Shown: positions 22,436 through 35,294 of the stretch, piece by piece
How the letters are laid out: the number at the start of each line of letters is the position of its first letter
Position numbering within the stretch: position 1 is the first letter of the stretch
Assembly: GCA_021234535.1 (NCBI GenBank)
Contig: CM037836.1
Coordinates: 18,893,111-18,957,110, forward strand
From: Stichopus chloronotus
Lineage: Eukaryota > Echinodermata > Holothuroidea > Aspidochirotida > Stichopodidae
Length of the DNA stretch: 64,000 bases
Reading direction: 5' to 3'
The notes under the pieces: generated by a model
The model's database searches: none
Seen by the model: only the letters and a program-made list of their open reading frames with translations
Told to the model about the DNA's origin: nothing
Translations under genes and position numbers: made by a program

Positions 22436-24394
22436 TTAAAACAGGCCATCGTTTTCTACAGTCGCAAAAAGTCCCAGGACTGTAAACACACTGTGATACA
22501 GCAACAAGATGGTCTTCCATTGATATAATATTACTGCACTGGCAATGTCGATCTAATCACTGCATGGGCAATCAACTTCTTAAATTTGAATGCTCACATC
22601 AGGCCTTGCTTGGGAGACACTAGGTGACGGGATCCCTGCAGACACAACCTGACAAGTGTGACGGAACATACAGGTACCTCTCCCTGCAAAGCCAAAAGAA
22701 GCTAGCCTGGGACCCATTTTCTTGGGAAAAAAAAAACACAGCGAGCAAGAAAAATTGTGGGATGGGTATAACACTTCCTATGCATGAATTTTGTGACAAT
22801 GCAAAGATTTTTATCAAAATAATGGAATACAGAGGTTTCCATTTCATACAGAAATTACCTTCTTGTTATCTGTCCTCTTTTATGAAACAAACAAGAAAAA
22901 ACAAAGTCATACTGTGGACAATGATAATGTTGTGACTGTAATGGCACGTTACCATCATCTGTGGAACTGAGCCAGCAGGAACATACAGGGCCATCATAGC
23001 TTTCCATTTTTTTCAGTCTGCCAGTTACAATTAGACCAGGAAACAACAGTGTTAGCTGGCCTATACAGAAATACTACTACTAATAATACTTAAGCAAAGC
23101 AAGACTTATACTGCTTCAAACCCACCAAAGTGATCATGGCACTTAACAAAACAACAAGAAAAGAAACCAGTCAAGACAGCAGGCAAGAGAGGAGCTGTGC
23201 AGTGTTTTGGTTTTTTAATTAGATTTGTTAGGGTCCTTTCCTCCAATAATAACAAACTTACCCATTATTTCATTTTTTTTTCAAATTTCACTGCAGGGAG
23301 AGGACTTTGGAAATCACTCTTTAAAAATATTGTTTTGTAGTTATATGTTTGAGGTGATGCACAGGTATGGTATAGCTGTCTTGCATCTAAGAAAATATTG
23401 CCCACATGTGTTGGGCATATTGGTTTTGTTTTTTTCTTCTTTGATCTGGTCTGTTATGTTTTTTTTTTTTTGTCGGGGGTTTTCTAACACATCTGATCAA
23501 ACTTTATTCTGAGGTTTACCTCCTAGGACATCTTACAAAACCACAACCGGTTTTACTGAAAGGGTATAGACAGGGCCTGCAGCAGATGCCTGCTGTGGAG
23601 TCCCCAGGGGTGTCTGGATCATGACAGTGAGGAATGATGAACAGGTATAGTGGAAATGTTGGCAAGTTGAACACTAATTGGTTTAATGTGACCAACTGCC
23701 TTACTCTTCAACCTTTATCTTCCAGCTTGGTGATCACCCGATCTTGGCAAAAATCCTACCACCGACTTCATGTCCAGGGGCCAAGAAGTAAAATTAGATC
23801 ATGGTGTGGAACCAAAGTTTGAAGGGAGAGGAGAAATCTGTATGCACTTGGTAGTGACCTTTGCACTACGTTGATTGAAATGGTGGCTTTCTCTCGGATT
23901 AGCAAGATGTGTTAGAGATCAGAACAGTATCCAACACGCTCGGCTGGCCCCAACAAAGCATTAGATATGGACAAACCACCTTGGACCGCCTCAGGTGTTT
24001 ACAAGTGTCTGGCATATGTGTTACAGATCCCTGATAGAAGCGTTCCACAATACAGTGAACCAACTTTTATCACAATCAAGTCACTGTGGGTCGATGCATT
24101 CAAATTGATGTGGATCAATTAGATCCAAAATACAGCAAGTTGTAGAATATGGTTGTACTTGTCTGAGAGAGAAAAGAGATATCTCTTGATCACAGCTGAC
24201 AATTTCATTCATATAGCTAACACAATGATAAGAACTATGGCAAAATTAAAGCTAACAACTGCTAATTAGTCGAATAATAATTACAGCAATTATGTAGGAG
24301 ACGTTTAAAAGGACAAGTGACCTGAAGTTTCAAGCGATAAAGATAAATGGCTTCAACCAATTTCTTTCTTTTCAGTTACTTGCACTCAGGTCCA
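22436..24394. other. Unique DNA, no gene seen
   Basis: Includes T-runs near 23272-23282 and 23460-23471. The 103-codon frame 22624-22935 has no recognised domain and is opposed by overlapping minus frames. Confidence 0.5.
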
Positions 24395-24585
24395 TAGTCA
24401 GACTAACTTGAAGGGGCACATCAATGTTGGAGTTTTGCCAGCCTGGGAGAGGGATCTGAGGAGGGGGTCTCCCTCCCCTTTAAAAAAATTGTTGCCTTTT
24501 TCAATTTTTCAAGGATTCTAGATGCAAAAACGATGTGAGATTTCCAACTTTTCTCCCTGTATTTGTACTTCAAACAATCACAAAT
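24395..24585 (+). repeat. Dispersed repeat Y, plus copy
   Basis: The segment with TCAATGTTGGAGTTTTGCC, a CTCCCTCCCCTTT block, TTCAAGGATTCTAGATGCAAAA and TTTCTCCCTGTAT matches 51785-51995 in inverted orientation. Similarity is moderate with several gaps, so both copies are old. No terminal repeats were identified and the family is unknown. Confidence 0.6.
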
Positions 24586-24689
24586 TTTTATTACAACTCT
24601 TCTTTAACTGGCTACATGCCAGCAGTTGCACTGGAGATGCAGAAAAACATTGGCAAAAACAGATTTCACATGAATTTCTCTAACACAAT

Positions 24690-24985
24690 ATGAAGGTTAA
24701 ATAGGGAATTTACAATGCACATGGTAACATGGCATACAAAGAAAACAGCTTCAATCATTGTTTAAGCCATTCGGGCTCATCAATAAACATTTACAGGCTT
24801 CATCTCCTTAGAAACGTTATACATAAGTTGAGATGTATCATCTGAAATTTTGAAAGTCTGGGTGAACAAATAACTGAATTTCTATTTGGGAGAAACTCAT
24901 TTCTTGAAAAGTAGGCCACCATACTTCCTTACCTTAAACTATCTACCATTCTGTGTCCAAAACATCAGTTTTAAAAAGCCTTTCT
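24690..24985 (+). repeat. Truncated copy of the GGATGGTCC element (family G)
   Basis: Matches the left-middle part of the intact element at 33465-34371: AATCATTGTTTAAGCCATTC, ATCAATAAACAT, GGGTGAACAAATAACTGAATTTC, and CTATCTACCATTCTGTGTCC. Neither terminus was found. Beyond it, near 25005, TTAAAGGCCCAGTGCACCC resembles another TTAA-type transposon end but has no partner in the window. Confidence 0.6.
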
Positions 24986-25355
24986 GGTGTAGTTGCTTCT
25001 TTCAGATTAAAGGCCCAGTGCACCCTTTGAACTTACCAAAAATCACAAGAGACCAATTTAGACAGATTTTGTTTATAGTAAAGAGTTGGAAAGAAAATAA
25101 TTAGCATCAAGATAATATCTACCTCAGAATAGTATTTCAATACTAACTGAAATTGCTACACTGCAGGTTCTTAATATTTTGGTATGTTTTTTTTTTCATA
25201 CATCATTGATTTTAAGCACTATAATTTGAATGAACTCTTTATGTTTATCCAACAATTCACTGTCGGTGGCAGCACACGCTGTTCATCACATATGTTTTTA
25301 CCTTGCAACATATGCCTAAGGTCTGAGGGAAAATAGTTTTACTGTTATTTTCTCA

Positions 25356-25668
25356 TAGTTCTGGCTATATAGTTGCAGTATTCACTTCCAATCATCACTA
25401 TATGTGTGAAAAAAATCAACTCTAGCACTAGATGTGTCTTCATATCCAGAGGAGTGTCACAGTAAATCATAATTAGTGACTATCATTAACTAGAGACCAT
25501 CTTAATTGCTTCTAGTTCTGGCTATATAGTTGCAGTATTCACTTCCAATCATCACTATATGTGTGAAAAAATCAACTCTAGCACTAGATGTGTCTTCATA
25601 TCCAGAGGAGTGTCACAGTAAATTATAATTAGTGACTATCATTAACTAGAGACCATCTTAATTGCTTC
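25356..25668 (+). repeat. Recent 157-bp tandem duplication
   Basis: Units 25356-25512 and 25513-25668 differ only by one A in a homopolymer and one C/T substitution. The unit begins TAGTTCTGGCTATATAG and is not found elsewhere in the window. Confidence 0.95.
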
Positions 25669-28600
25669 TCTTGTGATCTAGACCATCCAGAAGCAATGTG
25701 CAGAACTGTAGCCTTTGGAGGTTCCTATAGAATTTGATAGTTGAACAAAGCCATAATGAACTCCCATCACCAAGGGTAGCTAAATTTCCTGTGTTTCAAA
25801 CAGTTATAAGCACAAATTTAGTGCAACATTTTGTGGACACATTAACACTACACCTTCAAGTTGATTTTTTTTCCTCAGAAGATGCAAAAGTATCTATAAT
25901 CTGATCAGGTTTCTCATCATTTGTGTCCGGTATAAGTCTCAACATGTATCCTTTGATACAGTTTTCCCGTAGGAGAGAACCAACTTGCTGGCCATGGTAA
26001 ACAACCACATCGTTTTTGTGCCTTTTGCATGATCGATAAACTCTGTTGCACTTTCGAGGTTACGACCTGCTTCTGTTTTGACACATTAAAATGTACCCTG
26101 AGGCTAAGCTTCACTGACATATGTTATGTTGAAACATCAACAGGTAACATAAACATACAACCCAAGTAAAATGCATCCAGAACTATTTCATATAAATCGT
26201 ACTTTAACACTCCATTTGTGGAAGATGATTTCGATTTACGTTTTATGGCAGTTTTTGCTACAAAAAAAAACCAGCTCTGAATGTGCTTATAGTAAAAGCT
26301 CCAAACAGCACTTGGAAAGATTTCTTTGAATGTTGCGGAATGGGTCCCACTGAGGTCAGAGTCGTAAAATAATGGTGGTTGACAGAAGAGTGCAAAACAT
26401 CATTTAACGGACATTGACAAAAGATACAAGGGATACCAACATATACATCAAAGCACTTATTATAAGACAACTTTGTGATGATATCACCTTATATGGGGTT
26501 GAAGAAAGAACGACATCTTTATTTTGGATACTAACACTATTTAAGTGATCTACAGAACAGTCGTAAACATGTGCCAAGTACACATATTTTCAGTACAGTT
26601 TTACAGTGTGGGAGCTAGACTACACTTAGAAGGCACATGGTACACTTACACATGGAAGAAAAAGTAGCCCTGGGTTCTGTACCTAAATATCTAGATCTAC
26701 AATGTGGAACGGACCAATACACCCTCTGCTCCCTCTCCCTTCCCCCCCAAAAAAAAAAAATTGACAAAACCTTAAACTCTTGGGCTCAATTTAGGGTATG
26801 ACCCAACTATACCAACCCACAATTACAATTTTACTGTTTATCTTCATACAAAGCTTTTGTAAACTCCAAATCTAGACAGGGACACATTCCAGACAGAGAC
26901 ACAAATTATCACACATTACTTGCAAATAAAGCCACAAATGTGCTAACAGGAAGAATGAAGGTAAAATTAAGTCATGTTACACATACTGCAAGGTAGATTC
27001 ATAGTGAAATCAGGAAAATCTTCTCAGTATAGTGTGTGAGTCAGGTCAGTATGGTTAAGGCCTACAACATCTATCATTAAGCAACATTTTTTCATGCAAC
27101 AGGAAAGCAGTACTGTCTTTTTCCTTAAAAATATTAACGTCACTTAGATTTCCTACTTTGCATAAAGGGGAAATCAGTCGCCAATTCCTCATTTTAATTT
27201 TGCAGTTTTTATCCTCCAAACTAGCTTCAATGTTGGAGAGAACACTCGGCCATTTCATACATTTGTCCTATCAACCAATTTACTACGGATTTGAAAGATC
27301 GAAATTTTGATGCCCCTGCTTAATTTTTACGATGATGCCTTTTTTCATTTTTGCAAAATTTCAACTTTACACACTGGGGAAAAAATATATACTGTAAACT
27401 TGAACAAAAAAGTGTTATCATTGTCACATTTTTTCCCTTCTCTTTTGAAGCAAATAGAAGAAAATGGCAGTGTATGTGACTTATTTGTGGACAGTCTAGC
27501 TTTTTAGTCACCTGCTCCACTCAAATACCCCTCCCCTTACTCTATTCTGAATCACTATCTCACTTGATATTCACATCAAATAAACCATGACTGCAAAGTT
27601 TCTTTGGAAGACACTCCCTTCGTTTTTGCTACAGCCAGTGGGAGCCATTGTGATAACGGAAAAGAAAATACACCCATGCGGTCCAATTGGTTAACTTGTA
27701 GCAGTAACCTGTGAGAGACTAGTGCAGCATGTCCTAGAACACTTCGGTCTAGGTTCCACATACCTTGAGTAACATCTCAACTTCAAGACATATGTATCCG
27801 AACTGGGCATTAACAAACAGACAACTGGGCAAAAACAAGTTTGCTATGCACAGCAAATGATTATTTCAGGTTGTACCGTAGCCTGGATGGGCATTCTTGT
27901 GGCATAAATTGCTACACATTACACGGCGGATATATCCGTTATATACAGCTACTTGAAGTTAATACATGATGGACACACCCATCATATGCAGTACAGTGGT
28001 TAATAAAACTATATGAAATAAATAATATATCAAATTTACATGCACTACTTATCATTTTGAAACAACATGATCTATCTTTGAAGATACATAAAAGTCTAAA
28101 GGGAAAAAAAATGTTTTTCCTCCTTCTTTGGAGAACTCTGACACTCATGTATGTAGATTCATGGCAACAAAAAGCAATATGGAGCACTAAGAAAGACTGA
28201 GGAAAGATTGCGTCTCCTGTCATACAGTACACAGATCCAATACACCTGCAGTGCCTTTCCAACTGATCAGTGCAGGTCTGTTAAAATTCTTCCAGCTGTT
28301 TGTAGTGAGATATCAGAATCAACGATGTACAACACTAGTAAGTCATCTTGTTGAGCCAGGTCTAACATATTCTGGACGCAAAGAACTACTATCGTAAAAT
28401 CTCACAGGGATCCCACTTCAAATTGACAGAAACAATCTAGCTGGCTCAATGAGAATCTGGGAAAACAGCTAGAGAAGGAGAAGAGGGTGGAAGAAGATCT
28501 GGTAGTGGCCATGGGAAACATCTGGATTGGCAAGGGAGGGGGGTCAGGAGAATTTTCTGCAATGGGTATATCTGTAAATTCCAACTGGGAACCATGATTG

Positions 28601-30569
28601 CAACATTCCATTTCCACAGGGAGAGGCAGCAAACATAACTAGAAGGGGAAGAAAGGTATTGGGACCTACATTTCACATCATTCAATGCTATTAAAGTATT
28701 ACAGCATAAAATGTAATACAAAAGATAGTTTGAGCTGGATTCATGATGCCCAGAGCCACTTACTGATTGGTGTTTCCATGCTACACTGAAAAGTAGCACA
28801 TTGTTAATACCTTTTTCCAAGTTTGAAATTACACCTTACTCAACATCTAACTTTCTCTACTGAATGAAAAGACAGCCTTCATTAAAGGGCTTCAAACGAG
28901 TGACATGTAGCAGCATCTCTTGGAAAATTTAATGTTATTGACAGAATTCTTTACAGACTGTTTTGTTTTTGTTACCAAAAGTATATTCTCACTAGAGGTC
29001 ATTTCAGCAAAATGTACTGCATGAATGAAAACAAAGGCAGCAAGAAAGATGAATGTATCAAAATTACTGAAAAAATAGGTACAAAAAATGCCTTGTAAAA
29101 ATGTCAACAGCTCCGCCGACAATATTTTTTATGTACAGTGATGTATGAGCATTGCAGCAACAGTGCAGAGTGTAGTTCAGAACAACAGTTAAACTGATGT
29201 TATCTCTCATAGCTTTCGACCGATTTGACAATGCTAATGACGGTACATGTGTCACAATGTGGCTTTCGTAATGTCTACCAGGTGCTCATCTTCAATGTAC
29301 GTGGATTAACTCACTGTGTGCATACCATCCTCACACGTCAAATCTTGAGGCCTGACAAGAAGAGAATAACTGTTTGTTTGGATTATAAAAACCACAGCAA
29401 TGTCAGGTATGACAGTGCGACGATCGACAGAGTGCGGTGAAACGATGACGCAATTTGGTGGTGAAAAAGCTGACTCTGAGTTTATCCTCAGTAGATGAAT
29501 CTAATGACACATTCAAGATAAACAATCAGTCGTTCATAAACACGTGCGCTGCAAGGCGGACCTCAAACAGATTCTATAGATTGATTGTGTCCTTTCAAAT
29601 TAAATCCCTGCAAAGAAAAAGTTTACAACGGAAACTGATACATGATACACAGCATAAAAGAGTGCGTGGATGCGAAATGAGCGAGCTCCATCCTCAGTGA
29701 TAAAGGGTCAAACTGAAATGATCTAAATTAATTTACTCGTGCAAACAGTCGAGATTTTTTCATTGAGACTATCGCATGTGGTCAAGCTAATTAGCTTACA
29801 AAAGTGAAACTACACAAAATTTATACATGCGTACATCCCTGCTTTCAACTTCCGAATGGCCATGGGCAAAAGTCGCTGACTACCGCCAAACGAATGAAAT
29901 TAATAATCTTGACCAGCTTACCAATGACCTCTCTGATGAGAGTGTCATTTTTTAAATCAGACCAGATTCACAGAACTGGGTGCATGTTAAGGAAGCAGTG
30001 TGAAAATGAACACAAAAACTAAAACTTTGAAATTTGGGACACTGCATGTACTCTCTGCAGAATTTATTGACAGTATGTGTCAATTACAAGTTCACGTGGC
30101 AGCTTTTTACATCAGCTGTAGAATGAGCGTACCCTGGATATGTGTCATCAGGTGCCCCTGACAAATTGTAAAACATGCATTCCATACAAGTAAACATTTC
30201 AGAACATAAATAACAGGATCTCCATAAAAATCCAACCAAACATTGTAAAACATGCACAAGGACATGTATCATCCTGGTTAGGAATAAGTTAGATGCTAGG
30301 TGAGAGCCACTTCTCCAGTTTTACATTTAGGTTTTAACAACGTAGGAGTTACTGGGAAGAGTGACTTCATTTTGAAAGATCAAGAGGAAAGACAGAGCGA
30401 GAGGAGGAGGAGAGAGAGAGGGACCAAAAAGAAAGCAGGATGGTGAGATAATGAGATGACAATATGCTCTAATTTGAGTAAGAATAATGGAGGATCAATG
30501 TAAATCATCAGCACAGCTACACTGTTGAAAATCCTCCTACTTCCACACTTCCACTGCCATACTCCATCT
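25669..30569. other. Unique AT-rich DNA, no gene seen
   Basis: About 4.9 kb without a supported gene or shared repeat. Open frames of 60-124 codons occur on both strands (e.g. 28446-28820 minus) but overlap each other and have no domain. The 29200-29700 part has noticeably more CpG than its flanks. An A-run lies at about 26749-26760 and a GA-rich patch at about 30376-30430. Confidence 0.55.
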
Positions 30570-30586
30570 CCCCCCCCCCCCCCCCC
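30570..30586 (+). repeat. Poly-C tract (17 C)
   Basis: The longest C homopolymer in the window, followed by TTCCTCTCC. Confidence 0.95.
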
Positions 30587-31563
30587 TTCCTCTCCATGAC
30601 TTTTACACAGTCCCTTAAGAATATGGAATTTAGATCACCCAATCAATGGTAGCTTGCAAATCAATAGAAGCCATTGAAAAAGATTGATAGTTCCTGAATG
30701 CATCAAAAGAAAATTTTCATACAGAATTGGTAATAAACAATGTTAAAAGAAAAACTCCTTTTCTTTACCTCAGAAACAATTATGCACTGTTTGCAAGGCA
30801 TACTGACAAGGGGGGTAAAAGGGGTTTTGATTCAGGAAAGTGAACAGGCTCAATTCCCCTACATAGATTGTTTTGCAGCTGCTCATGAATGTAGGAACAG
30901 GTCAGCATTTTTTTTTTTATAAAACATGAAGATGTCACAGATACATTAGACATTCTGAGAGTGCCAGAAGATTTAATTTCTGCTGATACGATAACCTGAT
31001 TGTAGGCTATCTCACCTGAGAAGAGAGACTGAGACCAGGAACATTGTCATTTGCTTTTCACCGGCGTGTAAAATGTGCCGGGTGATGGAACACATCATCA
31101 GACTTTTCAGCCAAGTTACTACTTCCAAACTTATTGTCGTTCAAGCAAGCTACCATTTCTCAAACTTCAATTCAGAAGTCCCAATGGAAAGATGATGCAC
31201 TTGATCTTCTACATGGTTGATGACAGTTACTCCTACACAATCCTTTCTTGTCAATTCAAATTCACTCTAAGGACACAGACCTACAGAACAATGCAATGCA
31301 TGATTTAATTCGCAATTCATTTCAGTATTTACAAGGTACACTTACAACAACAATGAGACTACCAATATATCTAGACAAGCGCATCATACCACACAGCAGC
31401 AGAACAGCTGTATCTATAGGCCAAATGGGTGAATTAGACATAAAGTCATTGACACAAATTTAGAATTACTGTACAACACCCATTACCTACAAAAAGTTCT
31501 ATCTAGAACTCTAAAACGAATCTAAGTCCACTCGATGTCGCTAAACCCAACTACCTGTTCCCT
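30587..31563. other. Unique DNA, no gene seen
   Basis: No frame or repeat supported. A T-run is at about 30909-30919. Confidence 0.5.
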
Positions 31564-31588
31564 CCCCCCCCCCCCCCTCTCTCTCTCT
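31564..31588 (+). repeat. Poly-C plus (CT)n tract
   Basis: Fourteen C residues followed by CT dinucleotides. Confidence 0.9.
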
Positions 31589-33464
31589 TCTCCATTCAAG
31601 TCTTGAAAGTCCCAGCTAGCTGTAGTTCATGCATCTGAGGCTACTTATGGCAATATATTTAACCAGGGTGCAGGCTTTTATCACAAGTCAGGTGTTACCT
31701 TCAGCATGCTGTGCAATCACTCATCATGACTTGGATTATGTTTTCTCCCTTTTTACTCTTATCACCTTTCATCTGTCTTGGGGATTACCTCTGACGGTGT
31801 CTCACTGCTGTACCGCTATAAATTGTTCATCTTCTTTGGATGACGTTCCTGGTGATATTGTCCATGTGTACAGAGTTTGACCTTGATGCAGCGACATGTC
31901 GAAGCGAAAATTACACTTGGCATACAGATGCTGCTTTTGATACATGTGTATAAAAGCAGTATGACAAGTAAAAAAAACAGCACATCCACTTTGGACTGTA
32001 CATAATTACATATATAATAATCACAATGAAAACAGGGATTTGCTCAAGTGAAAGTAGTTATTAATTTGGAGAAAAATTGCTGGGAAATTTGTGAGAGAGT
32101 TGTTTTCAAACTATGTAATCCTTCCCAATGAATTTATGGAATAGAATTTATCACATTCTTCAGACTCCATAATAAGTTAAGAACCAATACGTAACTAACA
32201 GCTACAAAAAAATTATATTTTACTGAAATAAAACATAAATAGGCTATTCACCAAATTTGTAAATTTCACTATTTTTACTTTTGTTTCATTTTAACCTTTC
32301 TATTCAAATGATTGATTTCTTCATTAAAATGTAAAGGCTTCTCTTGGTTTGGATCTCTCTATTCTTAAATGTCAATCTCGTAGCACCTACCATAGCAGCG
32401 CTTAAGATCATTGGAAAGCGTTCCCTCGTTCTGCCCTGAGGGAAATCCCAAGCAATCAAGCAGAGAAAATAATAGAGATACAATCAAAATCTTTACAAAG
32501 CAGATGAAAATCTTCAATCCAACAAATTGATAGCAGGAATGGAGAAGCCTGATATGATACCGACAAAATGCCTCAAAGTATAATTGCAGAGAGCAAAGGA
32601 AACTTGTCTGAAAATGTGGTTAAGTTTTCATGAGGGGGAAATCACAGATATGAAGATGAAAATATTTAATTTTGTTTCAGGAGACTGGTTCTAGAAATTT
32701 CCACATTTGGGAAGACGCTGACACGTTTAAAAGAAAGTTTATTTTGCTGTTACATTCATGTTAAATTTAGCCAAATTTATATTGGTATGACTGCTTGGCA
32801 AATGACAAATTTCTGTGTGTAGAAAAAAAGACGAGCGTCTGTGCTATGGCGTAGCAGCACTGGTTTTACCAATGAAGCAGAAACTTAAACTGCTAACTCA
32901 ACAGACCATTAACTTTGGTTCCAGAGTTACCCTCGCATTGCTTTTACTACAGGTTTCACCAAAAGGGCAAGAACCTACAGTAGGGTCGTTTAAGCTCACT
33001 GTGCTTTTGACGTCTACAACCTTGTATCTCTTTTACTCACAATGACTACAATGTTGTTCAAAAATGATTTCATGATACGATAGCTGGAGACCAGTACTTA
33101 CGACTTTCACTTTGAGAAAATTATCTGTAAAATTTTTGTAATTTAAATGAAATGCAGCGATGAATTCACTACATACAATGCATTAAATAATAAACAGCTG
33201 AGCCTTGAACATCAAAGCAAACTGGCTGGTGTATCTGGTCAAAGAGAATGTATCAGTGATAGTGGAGGTCAAGGTAAATAGAGATATGGCTTGGTAGGCA
33301 ACAATGTTAAATAAATCGATGGCTGGTGTTAGGCACAAGAATTTATAACTTTTGGAATTCGAAAATTACTCACTTACTATCTCAACCTCAAAAAGCATTA
33401 AATGTCCATGATAAAATCATCTTAAGAGATCAAGTTGGAAAACTTGACAGGGTTTGCAAGTTAA
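31589..33464. other. Unique AT-rich DNA, no gene seen
   Basis: Nothing supported. Short frames are scattered with no domain. Confidence 0.5.
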
Positions 33465-34371
33465 AAAAGGATGGTCCAGCCACAAATTTAGCTTTGATAT
33501 GTTTAAAGGGAAATACAGCGTTTAGAATACACCAACATGACATACAAAAGAAAAAAGTGGTAATCATTGTTAAACCATTCAGTCCCATCAATAAACATCT
33601 ACCAAAGCTTCATCTCGTCAAAACATTATGCATGTGATGAGTAATGGAAGATGCATCATTTGAATTCGGAAAAGTTTGGGTGAACAAATTAGTGTTGAGC
33701 AACAAATAACTGAATTTCTAGCTGTGAGGAGCTTATTTCTTGAAGAGAAGGCTACTGTCCTTCCTTACTTTAATGATCTATCATTCTGCATCCACAAAAA
33801 TTGGTTTCACAAGTACACATGTCTTCTCTAAAACAAACGCCCTGTTTCCCTTTAAGAGTAACATAATCTAACCATTCTGGTGAAACTTCCATCCAGTTCC
33901 CATGCGTGGTTCTCGAGACATTATCAGTTGAAGTAACCCCCTTTGCTTCCAACTATGAACCTGAAGCAAGCAGAAGTGACATCTCTCCTCACATTGATGA
34001 CGCATCTTTCGTTTTCTTCAATATTGATTTGATTATTTTGACCTTGAAATCACTAGGTGATTAGCTTAAGTACTGGTAATGTGAAGGTCGCAAAACTCTC
34101 AAACCCCTCATACATTCACATTACCATAGCACTAGATATTGAAATATTACATTTGGTGTAAAGTTTAAAGAAAAACATGGAATGCTTTATCATTTTGATG
34201 AAATAACATCACTCTTGCTTGCTTCACGTTAACTTTCAGTAACAAACGTGGCAACATCAACTGTTCATATCTCAGGAACTGCACATGGAAATTGAATGGA
34301 AGTTTAACTGTAAGGTCAGATTTACTTAATCTCCAACATATAAAAGCTATCTTTGTAGCTGGACCACCCTT
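33465..34371 (+). mobile_element. TTAA-flanked MITE, family G, full-length copy
   Basis: TTAA lies at both edges (33461-33464 and 34372-34375). The left end GGATGGTCCAGCCACAAAT (from 33469) and the reverse complement of the right end GGGTGGTCCAGCTACAAAG align for about 35 bp with only a handful of mismatches. Length is 907 bp. A frame of 103 codons (33326-33637) enters the left end from outside and is not credible. No transposase is present. Two relatives exist: an internally deleted copy (43040-43598) and a truncated one (24690-24985). Kolobok- or piggyBac-type mobilisation is suggested by the TTAA alone. Confidence 0.8.
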
Positions 34372-35263
34372 TTAACATCACAGTTTGTTTGAGGACTTAA
34401 AAGTCATAATTTATGTCCCTTGTTCATCTGAAATTAGCTAACATAAACTTACAACATAAATTAGCATCACCTATAGTTACTTTTATGGCATAACAAGATG
34501 TGCATTCACAAGACGGGAAAATTGCAATCACGACATAAGAGATATTCGAACAGCAGAAACTGGCAAACCAGCCAAATCATTCTTCCAGTTGACAGGGATG
34601 AGAGGCAGTAGCCGAAACGTGTGTAAAATCTTTAAGGAGAAGTGAAAGCAATGAATTTTAACTCCTATGGATTACACAACTTGGTATTGGTAATACCTCT
34701 GGCTGTCCTAGTCAGTTTCTACTCATTTTTGAAGCATCCACTATTTAAGGAGGTATATGCAGTTGTGCTATACATTGTACATTTACTTTTTATACATTTT
34801 CCTTCCAAATTAGGTTGAAGCATGTTTCCAAGACAGATTTGTGTTAAAAATTCATCTGTCAATGGCAAACTCAGTCAGAAAGTGCCCCAGTCCACAGAAA
34901 AAAAAAAATGTTAAGATCTAAATTTCTCTTATGGTGACATTCCACACATAATATTCATGTGTTTTATGCTCTCCCTAGATTACTTGTATACTTGCAGAGT
35001 TCAGGTAAACACCTTTGATAAAACAAACGGTTAAATGTTCAAAGTAAGGGAGAGGTATATATGCCATTTTGACCAACTGTACTCATTTTCCTATCTGTAG
35101 GTCAAAATCCTGATTAATTTTGGTCCAATATGTCAGGTATCCAGAAGGGTGTCTTTCTTTACGAGGGGTCATTTCATAGCATGCAGTGCCACCTTTGACA
35201 TATTGAGAACATACAGTATACAGAAGAATGAATCAAGCACAGATGTCTATCAGATGCACATGT

Positions 35264-35264
<1 letters not shown>
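34372..35264. other. Unique DNA, no gene seen
   Basis: Nothing supported. AGTAGCCGAAACGTGTG near 34608 resembles phrases found in some invertebrate retroelement tails, but no further support was seen. Confidence 0.45.

Positions 35265-35292
<28 letters not shown>
35265..35292 (+). repeat. (CA)14 microsatellite
   Basis: Uninterrupted CA dinucleotides, preceded by GCACATGTG. Confidence 0.97.

Positions 35293-35294
<2 letters not shown>

Noticed and set aside
34590..34640. AGTAGCCGAAACGTGTG as a Penelope-like or other retroelement tail
   Set aside because: Only a short phrase is similar in style; no coding sequence or second copy in the window.
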